Assembly (NCBI GenBank): GCA_002179805.1
Contig: NAVB01005327.1
Span: forward strand, 1 to 17,595
DNA: 17,595 bases
Origin: Acanthamoeba lenticulata
Lineage: Eukaryota; Discosea; Longamoebia; Acanthamoebidae
Reading direction: 5' to 3'
Shown: in pieces, positions 11,250 to 17,595 of the stretch
How the letters are laid out: each line of letters opens with the position of its first letter
Position numbering within the stretch: position 1 is the stretch's first letter
Made by a program: the position numbers and the translations under genes
Notes under the pieces: model-generated
What the model was told of the DNA's origin: nothing
The model's input: the letters and a program-made list of their open reading frames with translations, nothing else
Database searches by the model: none

Positions 11250-14200
11250 ATGACAGAGCTCGCAAGCCATCTGTTCAACAAAGTCCTCGTGAAGGTGCTG
11301 GGCAACTTCCTCTCCTACTACATGAACAACTTTTCCAAGGAGAGCTTCAAGCTGCAGATGCTCAAGGGCACCTTTGCCCTCGCTGACATAGGTACTCCGT
11401 CCCCTCTTCCGTTCCTCTGTCCACACCCCTTCTCTTGGCACCACCCTGGGCCTGTATTTGTTGTTGCCCGTGCGCCTATGTCCCGGTTGTTGACGAGTTA
11501 CGCTGCGGTCGTCCTTTCTAATTATTTTACGATAAATGCGTGTGCTGTACAGAGGTCAACCCACAATTCCTCAAAGAGACCATCGTCTTGCCCAACTTGG
11601 AGATAACCAAGTGCTTGACCGACAAGATTTTCATCCAGGTTCCTCCCCTTCCTCTCCTTGCCCTTGACCACGCTGTGGCATGATCACTATTATTTATCAC
11701 AAAATAGACAATATATATATATATTTAAATACTATTTTTCTGTTTCCTGGTTTCCTCTTACGTGTTTGTTGTTTGTCGCCGGAACACAAATTGACATTTA
11801 TCGGGCCGTGTGTGTTACAAACAGATCCCCTGGCACCACATCACCACCGAGCCTATTGTATTTGACCTGAACCGAGTAGAGCTGGTGTGCGAAGAAATCC
11901 CCCTCGGATGCACAGAGGACATCTCTGGCCCGTGCGTTCCTCCTCATCCTCCTTTGCTACGACTTGTCCTTCTTCTTTTTCATCTTCGTATGTGTGCTCA
12001 ACGTGTTGCTCCATTGCCGGTGAGCAGGAAGAAGGAGCGGCCGACGACGTCCTACGCGTGGGCGCAGCGGATGATCGATGGCATCAAGATGAACGTGAAC
12101 GAGGTCGATATGACCATGAAGCTGAACGGCTACCAGTGCGTCCCCTCTGGGCTCATGGTGGTTGTGCCGGCCGCGGCGCTAACGCCCATGTGACGCGTGC
12201 ATGCAGAGGCGTGCCCTACATCAAAAAGGTCCACTGCACGGGCATTTCGATCTACTCCACCGACTCGGAGTGGAAGGCCGTCGACCTCAAGGAGTCCTTT
12301 GTCGACGACAAGAAGCGCTCCGAGACGCTCTTCTACAAGGTGATGGACGTCAAGAACCTCACCGTCTCCTTTGCCCGAGCCGACCAGGCCGAGCCCGAGT
12401 TCTGTACCTTCATGCGCGACATGCCCGTCCAGATTCGGGTTCGTCGTTCCCATGTCGTTGACGACTTCTCAAGCGTGCTCACTGCCTTCATCATCACCAC
12501 CACCGCAAACACAGATGAAAGTGCTGCGCGACTCGAAGAGCACCAAGGTGCTGTGCGGTGACTTCCAGCTCTACCTCCCGCGGGCCGACCTCTCCTTCAG
12601 CGGCCAGCAGTGGAAGAACTTCACGGAGCTGCTCAAGGGCATCGTCGGGTGCTTCACGCGCACGGACCAGGAGTACACCCTGTACAAGGACATTGGCAAG
12701 GACGAGCGGCTCAAGGGTGCGCACGTGCCGCACAGTCAGTTGTTGGCGCGCGCTTGGCAAGTCTGACGTCGGGGATGGGGTTCCGCTAAAGCAGAGAAGC
12801 CAGAGAAGAGCAAGAGCTGGTGGGAGAAGCGGAAGGCCGACAAGGAGGATCGCGAGAAGGCGCGCAAGCTCGCCGAGCTCGAGATGCGCCAGAAGACCAT
12901 GGCCGACCTCAAGAGCGTCGGCGCCGATACCTCGCACCTTGACGTAATCCTCCCATTTCTTTGCTCATTTATTAAAAATATTAGATATAAAATTATTACA
13001 ATAAATAATATCAAAATATTTTTGTTGAAGCAATTAACTGATTGATGGCAAACAGCACATCCCGACGGAAACGCACTTCCGAGTGCACATCGAGAAAGGT
13101 TCGATGAACCTGCTCGAGGAGGAGGATCGCCTCACCCTCGAGCCCTTCAAGTACGCCTTCGGCCGCCTGTTCTTCGAGGTACGCCGCCCGTTGCTTCTCT
13201 TCGCTTGTCCTTCTTCAAGTAAAGCTTTGCAATTTCTCACCTCATGATCCATCCAGAACATGAACATCGACGTCGAGCTGCCGCCGGCCATGGACGTGCC
13301 CGACACCAACAAATGGACGGCCAACACCAGGCAGAGGTGCCTCCTCCGTCCCCTCTCCTTGAACAACAACTGCAACAACTCAAGTGGATGAGATCGCTGA
13401 CGTCACGCGCGGCGGGCCAGGCTGATGATGGAAGCGTCCCTCAAGATCCACAACATGGCGTGCGTCATCCAGGAGAACTTCAATTCCTACATCGACGCCC
13501 TCGTACGCCGCTCCGGCCTCTTAATATTTATTATTTATTCTTTTCTTTTATTCTCACGGGAGGGGTCGTAAACACAGAGGCGCGGCGAGCACCGGGAGCG
13601 CAAGCAGATCACGATCCTGACCGACGGGCGGAGTGAGGACCTGCAGCGGCGCATCAACGAGGTCAAGCGCGACCTGTCGGCGGCGCAGGAGGAGGCCCGC
13701 GGGCCCGAGGTCGTGACGGCCGAGTCGCGCGCGGCCGAGGAGCGCAAGATGGCTGCCGAGAGGAGCCAGGGCCAGAAGGACTTTGTGGCCATCTCGTGGG
13801 CGGTCCGCTCGGCCGCGCCCGAGGAGACCAACATGGAGCGGTGGCTCCGGTCCCTCGACTGCCAGATGCACCTGGCCGTGTGCGCCAACTACTTTGTGCT
13901 CCTCCACCGCTGGTGGGCGCGCATCATCCGCTACTTGGAGACGTCGTCCCTCGGCGCCGGCTCCATCGAGGCCATCAACCTCATCAAGATGCAGATCTCT
14001 GTCCAGGTCGACGACATGGTCATCACCGTTCCCCTTCACGGCTGCCTCCAGTACGAAGTGCCCACGGCCGAGGTTCGTTCCTTTTCTATTCAGAATACTT
14101 TATAATTTCTTTTTCTTTTTAATTCTGTTTGGCTGTTTTTTTAATTATTTTTTTAACAATATTAACGCCACAATCACATACGTGCAGGAGCTGGCCAAGC

Positions 14201-15827
14201 TGCCGCACGTCGTGCTGACGAGCACGTGCATGAAGGCCGGCCGCAACGTGCTGGGCGACGTCACGCAGCTGTTCGCCGCGAGCAAGCTGCCCCTCTCCAG
14301 CTTCTCCACCTCGGGCTCTGGTGCGTTCTCTCGTTGGGGGAAGAGAACGAGGAATGATTGGGCTGATCGGTGTGGAATGCGCGGTATGTGTGGCATGTTG
14401 TGTTTTTTAAACCACGACAGAGGTGAGCGGATGGCGGCCGCACAGGCTGGGCCACGATGAGAGCGGGTGGACGCTGCACACGCACGCCCACAAGCCCCAG
14501 CGCTTCCAGATGGTGCTCGAGAACCTGATCATGTCCATCGGCGACGAGCGCATCATGTCACCCGTCGCCTTTGGCATGGAGCTCACCCTCCACCGCTTCC
14601 TGGTTCGTTTCCATCACCTCCTTCGTCTTCACCATGATGATGATGATGAATTCAACGACGATGTTAATCGTGTTTGTAATGATGATGATGCCGCGGTCTG
14701 CGAGCAGACGACGGAGCAGCTGCTGCTGGAGCTGTGCACGCACGCCGAGGTGGTGCAGCTGCACTTCAACCGGGCGCAGTACCTGACCTACCTCCACTTC
14801 ATGGAGTACCTCTCCAACGTGATATGGCCCGAGCTGGAGCTCGTCCTCCTCCGCAAGTACGGCCCGACCTCGATCCAGGCGGGCCTCACCCAGGGCTCCA
14901 TCCTCGACGTCGCCCGCGAGCAGGGCCACATGCCGTACGTCCTTGTCCTCCTCTTCCTCGTCGTCTTCACCATCGTCCGCTTTTATGAGGAGCTGGCGCT
15001 GACCAGCGCGCGGCGTGATCGTGGTCCTCGCTAGGCTGGCGGTGAACACGCACTCGTTCATCAACTACCTTATGCTCTACGTCAACGGCGCCGGCATCTC
15101 CGTACGAAGCTCCTCAGCCTTCCTTCCTTCGTTCCTTCTTGTACATGGGCGTGGGAACTGGGGGCTGATGATGATGAACGGGCGGCTCGAACAGGCGGAG
15201 AGCGTGTTGAATGAGTTCTTCAAGCTCGACCCGACCGAGCGGGGCCAGGCGGTGCTGGAGATGCACGTGGAGAAACTCATCTCCAAGTCCACCAACATCG
15301 TCCTCTTCGAGACCGGGCGGGCCCACAAGAACGCCAAGTGCGACAAGGCCACCATCCACATCCCGTCCCGGAGGTACGTGACACCGCCGCCGCCAGCAGC
15401 TGAAGACGCCTTTGCTCGCACGCGGCCTTTGGAGACTGACTCAAGTCGGTATCAATCAACAACCAACAGCGCGACGACGGGCGACTCGGATGGTGTGGTG
15501 ACGACGCCAGACGAGGAGGAAGTGGAGGTCCGGATCCAGAGCAGCAAGCCCCTCGTCGAGGTGGGCCTGCTCGCCGGCCACGTGCACACGGCGCACCTGA
15601 CCGACGTGGAGACGCTGCTCAAGAGCAACAACCTCACGGCCTTTAACGAACTGCTGGGCGAGGGCGCGAGCGCGGTCAGCACCATCGACGCTGCCGAGGT
15701 CCGCAAGGAGGAGTCGTCGGTGGTCGTCTTCCAGAACCAGATCGTCGTCGACGGCGAGCGCGCCCCCAGCGCCCTCCCGCGTCCCGTCACCGGCCTCCTC
15801 GAGGATTTTGTCATGGTCCGCGACTAG
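11250..15827 (+). CDS. Chorein-N bridge-like lipid transfer protein, BLTP3 (UHRF1BP1/SHIP164)-like
   Basis: Seventeen exons: 11250-11391, 11553-11638, 11825-11931, 12028-12135, 12207-12438, 12515-12716, 12795-12943, 13056-13178, 13257-13336, 13421-13502, 13578-14072, 14188-14320, 14421-14602, 14708-14934, 15035-15101, 15195-15373, 15470-15827; 983 aa. Residues 1-110 are a chorein-N domain (KLQMLKGTFALADIEVNP, LPNLEITKCLTDKIFIQ, IPWHHITTEPIVFDLNRVEL). The order LP-x-LEIT, I-x-I-x-W, then YAWAQRMIDGIKMNVN resembles BLTP3 more than VPS13. Two charged helical stretches (about 293-342 and 438-500) interrupt the body. Family role: a hydrophobic groove moves bulk phospholipid between apposed membranes. 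It is shorter than human BLTP3 (about 1,440 aa) and shows no VPS13 adaptor or ATG2-C region. The start is the first Met of the domain. BLTP3 rather than another chorein subfamily is an inference. Confidence 0.85.
11639..11824 (+). other. AT-rich intron 2 of the chorein gene
   Basis: 186 nt between CAG|gttcct and aaacag|ATC. It holds an (AT) run at 11711-11724 and long T/A stretches, in sharp contrast to the flanking exons. No coding frame or element ends are visible. Confidence 0.8.
14634..14690. repeat. Two ATG triplet runs in chorein intron 13
   Basis: ATG repeats at 14634-14649 and 14679-14690 lie in the intron 14603-14707. The reading frame happens to stay open through them, but splicing to ACG ACG GAG (14708) rejoins the protein without a low-complexity Met/Asp tract. 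Confidence 0.8.
15374..15469 (+). other. Chorein intron 16: 96 nt, stop-free, in frame
   Basis: AG|gtacgt...ccaacag|C, 32 codons with no stop. Retention would add a proline-rich, Ser/Thr-rich linker in an already disordered stretch. The strong splice sites make removal the default reading. Confidence 0.7.
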
Positions 15828-16044
15828 TGTCGTAGACGACCTCTCCCCCCCCCCCAAACCCACAAGAACCTATTTCGCCATCACTTTACGCTCGTCTTTC
15901 TCGTTTCGGTTTTCTTCTTCTGCACAAATTGGCTTTACAGCAGGCAAGCAGCTCTCGTCTCTTCAACGCCAAAATTTCGGCCATCGCTACGCGCCACATG
16001 ATCTCTCTCCTCTCTTTTTCTCTTGTCGCTCCGCCAGGCACGCG
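15828..16044. other. Convergent 3' gap between chorein and PGAP4-like genes
   Basis: 217 bases between two stop codons facing each other, so both 3' UTRs must be short or overlap. It includes a C11 tract at 15845-15855, 18 bases after the chorein stop, and pyrimidine-rich sequence to 16030. No AATAAA is obvious on either strand. Confidence 0.6.
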
Positions 16045-17582
16045 TCACTCCTCTTCTTGGAAGTAGACGCTCATGTGCGGAAGCCAGGCGTGGTGGTTCT
16101 GATGTCGGCGTTTCACCGACGACGACGAGTGGATGCCCGTGTGCTGTCGAGGAGAGTTGGGAAAAAGGCGAGAAGAAATGAGCAGCGAGCAACGAGCAGC
16201 AGCGCGCTTGCTAATGCGAGCGTACCTGGAACAGGTGCGGGATGGTTTCGTAGACCACGCCACCGACTCCTCTCGCGCAATCGCTCACCAACAGGTCCAC
16301 ACCTGCTCCCCCCCCCCAATAAGCCCACGTGAGCGGCTAAACGTCGACAACAGCGGCCCCGGGCTTCTGATGTCGGCGCCGAGATCACTTGGGCGGAGGC
16401 CTCCACGGTACCGAGCGGGTAGAGGCGGTAATCGTTGGAGTTGATGCACTGCACCATCTGGTCGAACATGGGGTCGCTCTTGAAGAACTGCGCCTGCGCG
16501 CAGCACCGGGACTTGCTCATGTGGATGCCCTCGGGCTTCCTCGTGGCGAAGAAGTTCTGCTTGGAGACGCAGACGGGGAAGAGGATCGCGGCGGGCACGA
16601 TGTTGGCGATGAAGAACAGGCACAGCAGCGTGTTCCATTGGTGCGCGACGACCAGGCGCCAGCCGTGGACCCGCTGCGCCACCTTGCTGCCGAGGCTGCC
16701 GCCCTCCACGTAGGGCTCCGTGGACCGCCGCGCGCGGCCGGACCGGCGCAAGCAGCGGACGAGGAAGATGTGGGCCACGTAGGCGGCGATGGCGACGAGG
16801 CCCCACGCGACGCCCCACGAGACAAAGAACGCGACGTCGCCGCTGTTGAGGTAGAGGTCGTACTGGTCGTACTGCTCGGCCATGTAGAGCTTGACGACGG
16901 CCCAGTCGTTCTCGCTGGCCCGCTCGTAGCGGATGTCCACCGCCCGCAGGCCGGGTGCCGCCCCTGCGGCCCCGGTCCCGCGCTGGGCCTCCTCGCCCAG
17001 GAGCAGCTGCTCGTCCTTGTCGTCCAGCGCGGCCTGCGCGCGATCGGCCGGAGCGGCGGCGCGGCGCTGCTGCCACTCGTAATCGAGCCGGTCCACGTTG
17101 GCCAGCAGCCGCGAGTACCAGTTGCGCGCGGCCCACACGTCGTCCTCGAACAGGATGATGTACTTGGGGTTCCGCTTGCGGCACTGCTCGAGGCCAAACA
17201 CGTAGTCGTCGCGCTCCTTGGCGAGCCAGTAGAGGAAGGCGTCTTCCTGCTCGGAGAAGGGCAGAGGCGCCGACGGGTAGTCGCTCTTGCGGATGATCTC
17301 CACGCCGGGGACCCGCTGCAGCAGGTCGAGGTCCGACTTGTAGGCCGGCGTCGTCTCCTTCATGTCTGCGAAAGAGAAATTTCGGTGATGAAGAGACTCT
17401 CGAGTTGTTGCGATGATGGTTGTTGGGCGAGACGGGCCCCGTACCGGCGTTGACGATCAGCAGTTCGCTGTTGCGCTTCTGCTCTTCGGTGAGGCCGCGC
17501 AGCACGGACGCGGCGGACTGGATGAGGTAGCGCGCGCCTCGCCGGTCGACCGTGGTGATCACCATGCACAGCTCCTTTTGCG
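16045..17582 (-). CDS. PGAP4-like GPI-anchor GalNAc transferase, 5' part missing
   Basis: Exons in the window: 17582-17445, 17365-16412, 16302-16226, 16098-16045; 1223 nt plus an upstream part beyond the edge. An acceptor (gctacag) at 17583 suggests another exon lies outside. Shared with human PGAP4 (TMEM246): VITTVDRR at the first strand, a DDYVFGLEQC helix, FEDD as the metal-binding acidic motif (EDD codons 17139-17147), WAVVKLYMAEQ, a tandem transmembrane hairpin (about 16860-16765 and 16645-16570) inside the glycosyltransferase fold, a CC pair in SRCCAQAQFF, and an LPHMSVYF terminus like the HIGLFSSL of PGAP4. Family role: in the Golgi it adds GalNAc to the first mannose of GPI anchors. 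The N-terminal membrane anchor would be in the missing part. About 60 Ala/Arg/Gln-rich residues after EDD are extra compared with human PGAP4. Confidence 0.9.
16308..16317. repeat. C10 homopolymer next to a PGAP4-like splice acceptor
   Basis: Ten C on the plus strand, hence G10 on the transcript, ending 5 bases before the acceptor agcag of intron 16303-16411. A purine tract in place of a pyrimidine tract at a 3' splice site is unusual. Confidence 0.85.
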
Positions 17583-17595
17583 CTGTAGCAAGCGA

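Noticed and set aside
16389..17453. 354-codon plus-strand open frame
   Set aside because: Antisense to the PGAP4-like large exon; it arises from GC-rich third positions on the other strand.
16285..17565. 426-codon minus-strand frame rich in Arg/Ala
   Set aside because: Out-of-frame shadow of the PGAP4-like gene; it lacks the EDD and membrane segments in a sensible order.

Overview
The window looks like nuclear DNA of a free-living amoebozoan, most likely Acanthamoeba or a close relative; this is inferred from style, since no database search was possible. The signs are GC-rich exons, very high intron density (about 58 coding introns in 17.6 kb, mostly 43-130 nt), donors of the form GT-N-CG, gene gaps of a few hundred bases, and protein families typical of an autonomous eukaryote. 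I see no tRNA, rRNA, transposon, viral gene or CRISPR array.

Six protein genes can be assembled exon by exon. Every junction keeps phase and the joined products match known families. From left to right: (1) an HSP90 co-chaperone p23 gene, minus strand, cut by the left edge, with an 8-nt first coding exon; (2) WDR24, a GATOR2 subunit, minus, 19 exons, 887 aa; (3) a sphingosine-1-phosphate phosphatase, minus, 5 exons, 428 aa; (4) an M17 leucyl aminopeptidase with a mitochondrial-type leader, minus, 17 exons; (5) a compact chorein-N/BLTP3-like bridge lipid-transfer protein, plus, 17 exons, 983 aa; (6) a PGAP4-like GPI GalNAc-transferase, minus, cut by the right edge.

Genes 1-4 run head-to-tail on the minus strand with gaps of about 260-600 bases. 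Genes 4 and 5 are divergent over a 714-base shared control region. Genes 5 and 6 converge with 217 bases between their stops. The genes are not an operon or an obvious pathway. WDR24 and the aminopeptidase concern amino-acid sensing and release. The phosphatase, the chorein protein and PGAP4 all concern membrane lipids, which may be coincidence.

No new multi-gene system is visible. The most unusual features are in gene structure: three stop-free introns of 3n length that could be retained in frame (one in the aminopeptidase leader), four introns ending in AAG, the GT-N-CG donor bias, C-tracts inside introns, AT-rich introns inside a very GC-rich gene, a near-perfect 24-bp AT-centred palindrome, and an unexplained coding-like stretch near 7205-7345.
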